Assembly (NCBI GenBank): GCA_963542695.1
Contig: CAUTYX010000005.1
Coordinates: 47,271-111,270 of the forward strand
Reading direction: 5' to 3'
Length of the DNA: 64,000 nucleotides
Source of the DNA: RUG100 sp963542695
Lineage (GTDB): Bacteria > Bacillota > Clostridia > Peptostreptococcales > Anaerovoracaceae
The notes beneath the pieces are model-generated. The model did no database searches and was not told the origin of the DNA. It saw nothing but the letters and a program-made list of their open reading frames with translations. Of this stretch, positions 1 to 8,747 are shown one piece after another (positions within the stretch are counted from its first letter, which is position 1; each line of letters starts with the position of its first letter). A program made the position numbers and the translations under genes.

Positions 1-1
1 T

Positions 2-658
2 CCGCTGGTTGTACTGCTATTTAATATTATTTTACCTGTTGCCATTATGATTCCGGGAAATGAATATCGTCATTACTTTTTCTTGGGGTTTGCAACTCTG
101 ATTTTGTTGTTTACCGGCAAGGTAAAACGAGTTTTTAAATTCGCCGTTTTCTATGGTGTTCTCGCCGGTTTACATTGGCTTTTGTATTTGGGACATGGTG
201 TTTCCGTTTCTTTCTTGCTAATCTTTTTCAGCATCATAATGCAATTTATACCATGTATGATGATGGCGTCTATCTTGATTCTTGACTATAGTTCCAACCA
301 GATTATTTCATCTTTGGAGCCGTTTCACTTGCCAAAGGCCTTTGTCGTTGCATTGGCCATCGTGGTTCGCTATATTCCCACCTTTAAAAGAGAGTTCGGA
401 AATATAAAGGAATCCATGCGCTTGCGAAATATACCCTACAGCATCAGATCACCTATTAAGAGTTTTGAATACTTTTTAGTACCACAACTTTTTCGATGCG
501 CCATTTTGGCCGACGAAATTACAGCGGCAGGTTTGACCAAGGGGATTACAAACCCGGCAACAAGAACATCGTATTACGATGTGAAGATGCGTGTTAGCGA
601 TTACATGATGTGTGCCGTTCTTGTTATTGGATTAGGAGGTACGATTATATGGAGGTAA
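2..658 (+). CDS. ECF transporter transmembrane subunit (EcfT type), 5' end outside window
   Basis: This is the coupling membrane subunit of an energy-coupling-factor importer, which links a substrate-binding S subunit to two ATPase domains. The reading frame is open from base 2, so the N-terminus lies outside the window; an in-frame ATG at 47 has no ribosome site and is not the start. The visible part has several hydrophobic segments, then a cytoplasmic stretch with SMRLRNI and AAGLTKGI. These sit where EcfT proteins carry their two ATPase-contact helices (inference by position). A final hydrophobic helix ends the protein. The stop overlaps the start of the ATPase gene by ten bases, so the genes are translationally coupled. 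Substrate unknown. Confidence 0.8.
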   Translation, partial: PLVVLLFNIILPVAIMIPGNEYRHYFFLGFATLILLFTGKVKRVFKFAVFYGVLAGLHWLLYLGHGVSVSFLLIFFSIIMQFIPCMMMASILILDYSSNQIISSLEPFHLPKAFVVALAIVVRYIPTFKREFGNIKESMRLRNIPYSIRSPIKSFEYFLVPQLFRCAILADEITAAGLTKGITNPATRTSYYDVKMRVSDYMMCAVLVIGLGGTIIWR

Positions 659-2121
659 ATGAAGAAACTATACTTTCGACCTACGGATATGGATTTGCGT
701 ATGAGAGAGAAAGAGAAAAAGCGGTCAAAGACATTACATTTAGTGTACACCCGGGAGAAATTATTTTGTTGGCCGGGGATAGTGGAAGCGGAAAATCCAC
801 ACTGTTGAAATCGTTAAACGGCATTATACCCGGCATTGTGGAGGGGACGATTACCGGAAAACGGTATTTACAAAAGGAAGAATTTTCCGATATTCCCGTT
901 TACAAACTAGGGGAGAAAATTGGTTCTGCTTTTCAAAATCCCAGAAGCCAGTTTTTTACGCTGCATGTTGCCAGTGAGATGGTTTTCCCTATGGAAAATT
1001 ATGGCTATAACAAAGAACAGATGAAACAGCGAGTGGATACTTTGGTGGAAACCTTCGGAATCGGAGATATACTTCACCGTGATATTTTTACATTGTCCAG
1101 TGGCGAACGACAGTTGCTGGCTTTATCCTCCTCTTTGGCATTGGATCCGGATATTCTTCTCTTTGATGAACCTTCTGCCAACCTGGATTATGGAAATGCC
1201 ATGCACCTAAGACATTTACTGAAAAAACTACAATCCATGGGGAAAACAATTGTCGTTGCCGATCATCGATTTTTCTATTTGGAAGGAATCTTAGATAAAA
1301 TCTTTTTGGTTCGAAATGGATCTTTGGAAATTTTTCATAGCCAAGAGGACTTTCGCAAATCTGACTACAACACAAGAAGCTTTGATTTGTTTCAAATAGA
1401 TATTCCTTTTCGGAAAGACACGTTAGAAAGCAGTCTTTCCGGAGAGGAAAAGCAGGGACAAGAGAATCAACAGGTGGTAGCGTCACTGGAAAACGTCTCA
1501 ATAAATTCCATTTTGCACCATGTGTCCTTAGCGTTGCAGGCACAGCAAATTACCACTCTTGTCGGTGTTAACGGAGCAGGGAAAACTACCTTGGCAAAGA
1601 TCCTTACCGGGTCTACAAAAGCCGACGAGGGAAAGGTGCAAGTTCCGGCCATGCCTTTTTACGTTATGCAGGACGCGGATTATCAACTTTTCGGTACCAG
1701 TGTCAATCATGAAGTGGATATTGGGAACAAAGATGTCGATTCGGAAGAAAAACAGAAGATATTGAAAAATCTGGGGATCTGGAAGTATAAAGACACCCAT
1801 CCCTTTGACCTAAGTGGCGGAGAAAAGCAACGATTGCAGATTGCCATGGCCGTTCTTTCCAAAGCTCCACTGGTTATTTTCGATGAACCTACCAGCGGTC
1901 TGGATGTAGAATCGATGAACCGAGTAGTAGGAGAAATTGAGAAAATTGCCGGCTCCAAAGGCGTGCTGATTATCTCCCATGATTATGAGTTTATCAGACG
2001 AGTCTCTGATCGAATCGTCTATCTAAAAGACGGTAGTATAGAAAAGGATTTTTTACTGGATAAGGAGACGGTATGTCAACTGGATCAAGTGTTTCGGGAA
2101 ATGGAGGAATCTTATGGATAG
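649..2121 (+). CDS. ECF transporter ATPase, two ABC domains fused
   Basis: This protein of about 490 residues contains both ATPase domains of an ECF importer in one chain. Domain 1 has Walker A GDSGSGKST near residue 43, signature LSSGERQ, and Walker B LLFDEPSANLD. Domain 2 starts near residue 285 with Walker A GVNGAGKTT, signature LSGGEKQR and Walker B VIFDEPTSGLD. I chose ATG 649 because AGGAGG lies eight bases upstream; an earlier in-frame GTG at 610 lies deep inside the preceding gene and has no such site. It sits between the T and S subunit genes and overlaps both. Fused EcfA1-A2 chains are known in MptS-type ECF systems. Both domains look catalytically intact. Confidence 0.88.
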   Translation: MEVNEETILSTYGYGFAYEREREKAVKDITFSVHPGEIILLAGDSGSGKSTLLKSLNGIIPGIVEGTITGKRYLQKEEFSDIPVYKLGEKIGSAFQNPRSQFFTLHVASEMVFPMENYGYNKEQMKQRVDTLVETFGIGDILHRDIFTLSSGERQLLALSSSLALDPDILLFDEPSANLDYGNAMHLRHLLKKLQSMGKTIVVADHRFFYLEGILDKIFLVRNGSLEIFHSQEDFRKSDYNTRSFDLFQIDIPFRKDTLESSLSGEEKQGQENQQVVASLENVSINSILHHVSLALQAQQITTLVGVNGAGKTTLAKILTGSTKADEGKVQVPAMPFYVMQDADYQLFGTSVNHEVDIGNKDVDSEEKQKILKNLGIWKYKDTHPFDLSGGEKQRLQIAMAVLSKAPLVIFDEPTSGLDVESMNRVVGEIEKIAGSKGVLIISHDYEFIRRVSDRIVYLKDGSIEKDFLLDKETVCQLDQVFREMEESYG

Positions 2122-2707
2122 AAAACTAAAGATAAAAGATATTGTTTTTATTGCTTTGTTGACAGCAGTGTATTTTCTGGTGTATATCGCGGCGACAGCG
2201 TCCATATCCCTACTGGGGCAATTTGGCCATGCCATTAGCCCGGGGATTTGTGCGTTGTTAACAGGCGCCATTATTATTTTCATCAATAGAAAAGTGGGAA
2301 AGATGTGGGAATATACCATCTTTACGCTTTTGGTAATGGGTCTCTTCGCTTTAATGGGAGGCGGCTATTTACCGTGGCTGATTACTTCTCTTGTGGCAGC
2401 AATTATTGCAGATATCATTGCTTCCAGATCGAAAGAAACCAGTATTCCGGTACTGGGCGTTGCATCGGGAGTGCTTCATGTCGGCCAAGGCTTAGGAGCC
2501 ATTATCCCTGCTACCTTTTTTATGGATGCTTACCGGTCACATTGGATAAAGAGGGGCATGTCTCCGGAAGAAATGGATGCCGGTATTCGATTTACAAAGG
2601 GTTTAATGGGGCTGCTGGCTACGGGGATTATTTTCCTGCTGGCCTTTGCCGGTATTTTTCTGGGTTATTTAATACTGCGGAAACATCTTGAAAAAATGAA
2701 AAAATGA
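2114..2707 (+). CDS. ECF transporter S component, MptS/Trep_Strep type
   Basis: This small (197 residue) very hydrophobic protein has about six membrane segments and begins with MDRKLKIKDIV, a cytosolic helix typical of S components. Middle features such as GHAISPGICALLTG, MGGGYLPWLI and SGVLHVGQGLGAIIPATFF resemble the MptS/Trep_Strep family of S subunits, whose substrate is not established. The ATG overlaps the end of the ATPase gene by eight bases. With the T and A subunits upstream it completes an ECF importer. The two ABC half-transporters that follow suggest handling of one shared ligand, perhaps a metal chelate (inference only). Confidence 0.75.
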   Translation: MDRKLKIKDIVFIALLTAVYFLVYIAATASISLLGQFGHAISPGICALLTGAIIIFINRKVGKMWEYTIFTLLVMGLFALMGGGYLPWLITSLVAAIIADIIASRSKETSIPVLGVASGVLHVGQGLGAIIPATFFMDAYRSHWIKRGMSPEEMDAGIRFTKGLMGLLATGIIFLLAFAGIFLGYLILRKHLEKMKK

Positions 2708-2756
2708 AATTTATCTAAAAAAGGAATAGAAAGAACTATGAAGGAGGAATTGAGAC

Positions 2757-4484
2757 ATGATTTATAAAAAACTGAAAAAATATGTTCCTGAGAAGATCCC
2801 CTTTGCTGTATTGGGAATCCTGTTCTCCGTAGGAGCATCGGTATTTTCTGTATTAAGTTATAAATATATGTATCGCTTTTTACAGGAAATCGTTATGTAC
2901 CAAGATATGGACCGGGCGTTACCCATGGCTTGGAGGATTATTCTGTATCTGGTTATCAGCTCTGTTGTATATTTTGCGGCGGTATCCTTTACCCATATAT
3001 TGGCTTTTCGCTTGGAAACAAACCTGAAAAACCAAGGATTGCAGCATTTATTGAAAGCCTCGTTCAGCTTTTACGATAAGAATGAATCCGGTCGTATTCG
3101 GAAAGTACTCGATGACAATACCGGGATGACCCACATGTCGGTGGCCCATTTAATACCGGATTTGTCTACGGCAATTTTCACTCCGGTACTGGGAACGATT
3201 CTTGCCTTTACCATTGATTATCGATTGGGAATCTTGATGTTGCTAACCTATGTCATAGGGGGATTGCTTCTCCAGCGCATGATGGGAGACAAAGCTTTTA
3301 TGGCCAGCTATATGGAAGCTTCCAATAAGATGAATGCCGGAGCCGTTGAGTACGTACGGGGAATTACCGTCTTAAAAATTTTTAAAACAAACGTTAGTGC
3401 CATTAAAGATTTCTACCGGTCGGTGGTAGATTATGCGGATCTGGCATTGAAATACAGCATGAGCTGCCGCGGGTGGTACGTTGCCTTCCAGGTATTCTTT
3501 AATGCCGTTTTCCTGTTGACACTATTCCTGCAATACGTAGGCGGCGGCGATCCCATGGAACTACTGGTAAAAATCATATTCTATACAGTGTTTAACGGTA
3601 TTATGATTGTTGCTTTTATGAAGATTATGTACGTTGGTATGTATGTATTTCAAGCCAATACCTGCATTGAAAAAATCGAAGCACTCTTTGAAGAAATGGA
3701 TGAGCACAAAGCCAAATCCGGAACTGTTACAGAGATGGAAGGGTATGACATTGCTTTTAAAAATGTATCCTTTGGATACGATAAGGATTTGGTGATTAAG
3801 AATTTGTCTTTCGCGCTGGAAGCCGGAAAAAAATATGCCTTGGTGGGAGCTTCCGGATCGGGAAAATCTACCATTGCAAAACTCATATCCGGTTTTTACC
3901 GTCTCAATGAAGGTCAGATTTATATCGGCAATCATTCTCTGGAAGAATACACAGAAGAAACAGTGGCCGCCAACATTGCCAATGTGTTCCAGGATGCAAA
4001 ACTTTTCAAAACGACCATTTATGATAATGTTCAAATCGGGAATCCAAACGCTTCGTACCAAGAGGTTATGGAAGCTATGCATCTGGCGCAGTGCGATGAT
4101 ATTTTGGATAAATTTGCCCAGAGAGAAAAGACCATGATCGGCGCCAAAGGCGTTCATCTTTCCGGTGGAGAAGTTCAACGTCTAACCATTGCAAGAGCAA
4201 TATTAAAAAACGCCAAAATCGTCATTATGGACGAAGCCTCAGCGGCTGCTGACCCGGAGAACGAGTACGAACTGCAAAAGGCTCTGGGGAATTTAATGAA
4301 AGACAAGACGGTTATTATGATTGCCCACCGCCTCAGTTCCATTATCAATGTAGACGAAATCCTTGTTACTGATCAAGGAAATATTATTGAGCGAGGCAAT
4401 CACCGGCAACTGATGAATACAGACTCTCACTATAGAGCACTCCAAGAAGAATATATGCAAGCAAATCAATGGAGGGTAATATAA
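2757..4484 (+). CDS. ABC half-transporter (exporter fold), first of a pair
   Basis: The protein has 575 residues: an N-terminal six-helix membrane domain (about 1-325) and an ATPase domain with Walker A GASGSGKST near 362, signature LSGGEVQR, and Walker B IVIMDEASAAADPENE. The ADPENE stretch just after Walker B resembles the D-loop of YbtP/IrtA-like proteins, which have an exporter fold but take in iron-siderophores; this is a family resemblance, not proof. A strong AGGAGGAA site precedes ATG 2757. Its TAA shares one base with the ATG of the next half-transporter, so the two probably form a heterodimer. Substrate unknown; a multidrug-type export role is the alternative. Confidence 0.82.
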   Translation: MIYKKLKKYVPEKIPFAVLGILFSVGASVFSVLSYKYMYRFLQEIVMYQDMDRALPMAWRIILYLVISSVVYFAAVSFTHILAFRLETNLKNQGLQHLLKASFSFYDKNESGRIRKVLDDNTGMTHMSVAHLIPDLSTAIFTPVLGTILAFTIDYRLGILMLLTYVIGGLLLQRMMGDKAFMASYMEASNKMNAGAVEYVRGITVLKIFKTNVSAIKDFYRSVVDYADLALKYSMSCRGWYVAFQVFFNAVFLLTLFLQYVGGGDPMELLVKIIFYTVFNGIMIVAFMKIMYVGMYVFQANTCIEKIEALFEEMDEHKAKSGTVTEMEGYDIAFKNVSFGYDKDLVIKNLSFALEAGKKYALVGASGSGKSTIAKLISGFYRLNEGQIYIGNHSLEEYTEETVAANIANVFQDAKLFKTTIYDNVQIGNPNASYQEVMEAMHLAQCDDILDKFAQREKTMIGAKGVHLSGGEVQRLTIARAILKNAKIVIMDEASAAADPENEYELQKALGNLMKDKTVIMIAHRLSSIINVDEILVTDQGNIIERGNHRQLMNTDSHYRALQEEYMQANQWRVI

Positions 4485-6205
4485 TGAAACGATTTTTGAA
4501 AGAAAAATTAGGATTGACGGATAGTGGTGTAAAAGCGGTAAAAGTATCCAGTGTGTTTTCCTTTTTGGTAAATGTAGGGTATATGGGACTGATGATGATT
4601 GCCATGTATTTTGCCTACAACACGCTGCGAGGTGAAGATCATGCGCCTTGGCATTACGTTATCATTATTGCCGTGGTATTGGTATTTACTTATATCGTAG
4701 TCAACATGGAGTACGTCAAAACCTTTAACGCCACCTACGGTGAAGCAAAAGAGTTACGACTGGAACTGGCAGATCGACTAAAAGAATTGCCGTTGTCTTA
4801 CTTTTCCAAACACAATCTTAGCGATATGGCCCAAACGGTCATGCAAGACGTACTGGATATTGAACATGCCATGAGTCATGCTATGCCTCGATGCATTGCG
4901 TATGTATTCTTTGTCATCGTGGTATCGGTTATGCTCCTCGCTTGCAATATTTGGCTGGGACTGGCCACGGTAATCCCCTTGCTTATCGGCTTCTTGATGA
5001 TGTATGTGTCTAAAAACGTACAGATAAAATGGACCAGTAAATATTTCTGGAAAACAAGAGAAAATACAGAAGTGTTCCAGGAAACCATCGAATTACAGAG
5101 AGAAATTAAAAGCTATGGTCTCACAGAAGAAAAATCCCAGCAGGCGTATGAGTCTCTCAGTAATATGGAAAAACTCCGGCTAAAATCAGAAGTTGCCCAG
5201 GTTCTGCCGTTGCTCCTGTCCACTACCTTTATTAAGTTGGTACTGGGCGTTGTTTCTGTGGTAGCAGCTGCATTGTTGCGAGAAAATTCCGTGGAACTAA
5301 TCTATGTAATTGGCTATGTGCTGGCGGCCATTAAGATGATTGATGCTATGGGAGCCATGGAAGAATCCTTTGCAGAGTTGCTGTATATCGATGCTCGTGT
5401 CAAACGTCTAAATGAATTGCGCAGTGCAGAAATTCAACATGGCAAGGATGTGGAATTAAAAGACTTTGATATTCAGTTGGAAAATGTGGTTTTCGGATAT
5501 AATGAAGAGGTGGATGTCGTTAAAAATGTCAGCTTTACCGCAAAGCAAAATCAGGTGACGGCCATCGTAGGACCTTCCGGTTGTGGGAAATCGACTCTAT
5601 TACGGTTGATTTCAAGACTCTATGATTACAACTCCGGAAAAATCATCATTGGCGGTTATGATATTAAGGATATTTCCACCAACTCACTCTTTGATAAAAT
5701 TTCCTTTGTGTTCCAGGACGTAATTCTCTTTAACGCCTCGGTTATGGATAATATCAGAATGGGGCGCCCTGATGCTACCGATGATGAAGTGGTAGAAGCG
5801 GCCAAGATGGCCAACTGTGATGAGTTCATTAAAAAGCTGCCACAGAGTTACTATACGTTAATCGGGGAAAACGGCAGTAAATTATCGGGAGGAGAACGCC
5901 AGAGAATCTCTATTGCCAGAGCCTTTCTGAAAAATGCTCCGATTTTGCTGCTGGATGAAATCAGCGCCAGCCTGGATGTGGAAAACGAACGGAAAATCCA
6001 GGAGTCTCTCAACAAGCTCATTGCGGAAAAGACGGTTATCATTATTTCTCACCGACTAAAATCCATTGAACAGGTAGATAAAATCGTTGTAATGGACGAT
6101 GGACAAGTAGATACAGTGGGAACCCATGGGGAATTGCTGGGCGAATCCTCGTTGTATCGAAAGCTAATTGAAAAATCCAGCTTGACAGAAGAATTTAGGT
6201 ATTAG
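4484..6205 (+). CDS. ABC half-transporter (exporter fold), second of a pair
   Basis: The protein has 573 residues with a membrane domain (about 1-320) and an ATPase domain carrying Walker A GPSGCGKST, signature LSGGERQR and Walker B LLLDEISASLD. The base after the usual DE is Ile rather than Ala or Pro. I chose ATG 4484 because GGAGG at 4471-4475 is correctly spaced for it; the in-frame ATG at 4469 would destroy that spacing. The gene directly follows and overlaps its partner, so a heterodimer is likely. It is the last gene of the operon; a strong hairpin follows the stop codon. Confidence 0.82.
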   Translation: MKRFLKEKLGLTDSGVKAVKVSSVFSFLVNVGYMGLMMIAMYFAYNTLRGEDHAPWHYVIIIAVVLVFTYIVVNMEYVKTFNATYGEAKELRLELADRLKELPLSYFSKHNLSDMAQTVMQDVLDIEHAMSHAMPRCIAYVFFVIVVSVMLLACNIWLGLATVIPLLIGFLMMYVSKNVQIKWTSKYFWKTRENTEVFQETIELQREIKSYGLTEEKSQQAYESLSNMEKLRLKSEVAQVLPLLLSTTFIKLVLGVVSVVAAALLRENSVELIYVIGYVLAAIKMIDAMGAMEESFAELLYIDARVKRLNELRSAEIQHGKDVELKDFDIQLENVVFGYNEEVDVVKNVSFTAKQNQVTAIVGPSGCGKSTLLRLISRLYDYNSGKIIIGGYDIKDISTNSLFDKISFVFQDVILFNASVMDNIRMGRPDATDDEVVEAAKMANCDEFIKKLPQSYYTLIGENGSKLSGGERQRISIARAFLKNAPILLLDEISASLDVENERKIQESLNKLIAEKTVIIISHRLKSIEQVDKIVVMDDGQVDTVGTHGELLGESSLYRKLIEKSSLTEEFRY

Positions 6206-6209
6206 AAGG

Positions 6210-6239
6210 AAAAGAACGGCCATTACAGGCCGTTCTTTT
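6210..6239. terminator. Bidirectional terminator between ABC operon and nth
   Basis: Stem AAAGAACGGCC (6211-6221) pairs with GGCCGTTCTTT (6228-6238) around a six-base loop, with A and T runs on both sides. It serves two convergent operons and lies partly within the last codons of nth. Confidence 0.85.
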
Positions 6240-6870
6240 GACATAGGGATTCGATGGGGCATTCCCGGCACTTTGGCTTTCGGGCGCTGCAGCAGCGGCG
6301 GCCATGGAAAATCAGACAATGATGAGCCAACGTCTGATGATTCTTTGGAAGAACATCCAAGAGCGCCAATTCTGTTTTTAGAACATCGTCAGCCTTGGCA
6401 AGGCCGATACGGTTGGAAACTCGAAATACGTGAGTATCTACGGCAATGCGCTGGTGACCGAAGCCGTCTGCCATAACAACATTGGCCGTTTTTCGACCGA
6501 CTCCCGGCAGGCTTTGGAGTAATTTGTCGTCCTCGGGGACGATACCGTCAAAGTCTTCTACAAGTTTTTTCGCTTGGTCAATAATCCGCTGAGACTTGGT
6601 TTTGTATAATCCGATGGTGCGAATCAGCTTCATTATATCTTTGGGATCTGCCTGTGCCATAGCCGCCGGCGTTGGGTATTTTTCAAAGAGTGCCGGGGTA
6701 ATTTTGTTGACACTGACATCGGTGGTTTGGGCAGATAATGTAACTGCTACCAGTAATTGATAGACATCCACGTGTTCCAGTGCACAGCCGGCATCAGGGT
6801 AGGCATTAGCCAGTGCATCTATTATTTCTGCAGCCCATTTCTTTTTCTTTTCCTTTGTCATGGTAGCCAT
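6223..6870 (-). CDS. nth: Endonuclease III
   Basis: This is the base-excision repair DNA glycosylase/AP lyase for oxidised pyrimidines. The helix-hairpin-helix LPGVGRKTANVV carries the catalytic lysine, and VDTHVFRVSNR carries the catalytic aspartate. The C-terminus ends with a 4Fe-4S ligand set in C-x6-C-x2-C-x5-C spacing. I start it at 6870, where AAGGAG lies about ten bases upstream, giving 215 residues, the usual length; the 28 extra codons of the longer open frame are not family-like. It is transcribed alone, divergent from the permease gene and convergent with the ABC operon. Confidence 0.93.
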   Translation of the reverse strand: MATMTKEKKKKWAAEIIDALANAYPDAGCALEHVDVYQLLVAVTLSAQTTDVSVNKITPALFEKYPTPAAMAQADPKDIMKLIRTIGLYKTKSQRIIDQAKKLVEDFDGIVPEDDKLLQSLPGVGRKTANVVMADGFGHQRIAVDTHVFRVSNRIGLAKADDVLKTELALLDVLPKNHQTLAHHCLIFHGRRCCSARKPKCRECPIESLCQKNGL

Positions 6871-6906
6871 GGTTTTGTGTCTCCTTATAAATCTTTTATT
6901 CTCAAT

Positions 6907-6928
6907 AATATACCCACACAGGTATATT
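6907..6928. promoter_or_regulatory. Inverted repeat in divergent nth/permease spacer
   Basis: AATATACC (6907-6914) and GGTATATT (6921-6928) form a perfect eight-base inverted repeat with a six-base centre. It sits 37 bases upstream of the nth start and about 143 bases before the permease start. It could be an operator or a small hairpin in the nth leader. A TATTAT at 7023-7028 may be the -10 box of the permease gene, but no good -35 box accompanies it. Confidence 0.35.
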
Positions 6929-7070
6929 TTTATAACAAGGTTTTTATTTGACAAAATTGGATATTTATTCTGAAAATTTACTAAAAACTAAAAAAACTAG
7001 TTACATCTTTGTCACTTTATGGTATTATGATGAAGTAATGATTAACTTATTTTAATACGGAGGTGTTTAT

Positions 7071-8645
7071 ATGTCTAATTACACACAAGTAGAAAAGAAT
7101 GGACTATATGAACTTACCGAAGAGGCGAGAGCGGAATTATCATCATCTGTATACTACAATGATGACTTGGCTCCAACATCCGTATCTCAGAGAACATGGA
7201 CAACATATAATATTTCCATGTTGTGGGTAGGAATGTCAATTTGTATTCCATCCCTGTCTCTGGCATCGGGACTTATCGGTATGGGCGTATCTCCATGGCT
7301 GTCGGTACTGAACGTAGCGCTGGGTAACATTATTATCCTGATTCCTATCCAGTTGAACTCTCGTATCGGTACACAGTATGGTATTCCATTCCCACTGTTT
7401 GCAAGATTGACTTTTGGATCCAGAGGCGCACAGCTTCCAGCACTTTTGAGAGCTATCACAGCCTGCGGATGGTGTTCCGTACAGGCTTGGGTAGGCGGCG
7501 GTGCATTCGGTGCTATCATCGGTTGCTTCGTTAAGAAGTTTGCCGACGCTACATGGACCATCAACCTTCCATCCTGGGGTGGTTTCCAGACCACTCCTGC
7601 TCCTACTTTCTTCGGATATATTCTGTTCATGCTGTTCATTCTGTGGGTAGCTTACAACGGAATCGAAAACATCAAGTGGGTTCAGAACGTTGGCGGACCT
7701 ATCCTGATCATCGTAATGATTGCGCTGCTGATTTGGTCTGCAAGAGTTGCCGGTGATGCCGGATACTCCTTCGGACAGGTAATGCAGGCAAACAATGACT
7801 ATGCATTGATTAACCAGAATGGTGGAATGGCAGTTGTATATCTGACAGGTTTGATGGGTAACATCGCTTTCTGGGCTACTATGGCTCTGAATATTCCTGA
7901 CTTTTCCAGATATGCAAGAAGCCAGAAAGACCAGTTCTTGGGACAGCTTCTCGGTATGCCTATCCCGATGTTCTTCTGTGCTTTCGTTGGTGCTTTCTTT
8001 GCACAGGCAACAAAGTTTGCTTATGGACAGGCAATGTTTGACCCAACTGCAGTATTCTATCAGATTGACAATAAGATCGTTATCCTGATTGCGGCTATCG
8101 GCGTTATCATGGCGACCATCACAACTTGTGTAGCAGCTAACGTTGTTGCACCGGCTAATGGATTCTCCAACATCAATCCGAAGAGAATCAGCTATAAGAC
8201 AGGTGTTGTTATCACACTGCTGCTGGCATTCTTTGTACTGCAGGCATGGTGGATTTACGGTTCCGGTTCTGCTTACTTCACATGGATGAACGCATATGGA
8301 GCAATTCTTGCTCCTATCGCAGCTATCTTTATCGCAGACTACTTCTTCTGCAAGAAGGGTCGTATCGACGTTGCTGCTCTGTTCAAGGGTGAAGGCGGAA
8401 GATACTGGTACTCCGGTGGTATCAACCCGGCAGCTATCCTGGCTTGGGTCGTTGCATTTATCCTGCCTCTGCTGACATACTTTGGAGTACAGGGTCAGTT
8501 CTGGACATTCATTAACTCCATCAACTACCTGTGGTCCTTCTTCATTGGATTCATCGTTTACATCATTGCCATGAAAGGCAAGTGGGGCGCTGCATCCTTC
8601 GTAACAGAAGAAGAACACGAAGCATTCACACAGAGACACGCGTAA
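7071..8645 (+). CDS. NCS1 family nucleobase/hydantoin permease
   Basis: The protein has 524 residues and about twelve membrane helices. It belongs to the nucleobase:cation symporter-1 family, whose members import cytosine, allantoin, uracil or hydantoins. Typical stretches are the N-terminal SQRTWTTYNISMLWVGM, then FGSRGAQLPALLRA and the proline/glycine-rich NIPDFSRYARS in the middle of the protein. GGAGG precedes ATG 7071. The next gene encodes a dihydropyrimidinase, which points to a hydantoin, dihydropyrimidine or related cyclic ureide as cargo (context inference). Codon choice is strongly selected: Ile is mostly ATC/ATT and Asn mostly AAC, unlike the repair genes nearby, which suggests high expression. 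Confidence 0.85.
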   Translation: MSNYTQVEKNGLYELTEEARAELSSSVYYNDDLAPTSVSQRTWTTYNISMLWVGMSICIPSLSLASGLIGMGVSPWLSVLNVALGNIIILIPIQLNSRIGTQYGIPFPLFARLTFGSRGAQLPALLRAITACGWCSVQAWVGGGAFGAIIGCFVKKFADATWTINLPSWGGFQTTPAPTFFGYILFMLFILWVAYNGIENIKWVQNVGGPILIIVMIALLIWSARVAGDAGYSFGQVMQANNDYALINQNGGMAVVYLTGLMGNIAFWATMALNIPDFSRYARSQKDQFLGQLLGMPIPMFFCAFVGAFFAQATKFAYGQAMFDPTAVFYQIDNKIVILIAAIGVIMATITTCVAANVVAPANGFSNINPKRISYKTGVVITLLLAFFVLQAWWIYGSGSAYFTWMNAYGAILAPIAAIFIADYFFCKKGRIDVAALFKGEGGRYWYSGGINPAAILAWVVAFILPLLTYFGVQGQFWTFINSINYLWSFFIGFIVYIIAMKGKWGAASFVTEEEHEAFTQRHA

Positions 8646-8700
8646 AGATTAGTATCGTGATTGAAACAACCATGATACCGACAACAAAATGTTAATACGG

Positions 8701-8726
8701 GAGCCTTTGGGATGACTCAAAGGCTC
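8701..8726 (+). promoter_or_regulatory. Hairpin between permease and hydantoinase genes
   Basis: GAGCCTTTG (8701-8709) pairs with CAAAGGCTC (8718-8726). No T run follows; instead AAAGGAGG for the downstream gene begins seven bases later. It looks more like an RNA processing or stability element, or a partial attenuator, than a full terminator. Confidence 0.5.
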
Positions 8727-8747
8727 TTGCTCAAAGGAGGTTGTTTT

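Noticed and set aside
7236..8639. Long open frame on the minus strand opposite the NCS1 permease (467 codons)
   Set aside because: The encoded sequence is rich in Cys, Ser and Asn without any family pattern. It mirrors codon bias of the permease gene, which is clearly the coding strand.
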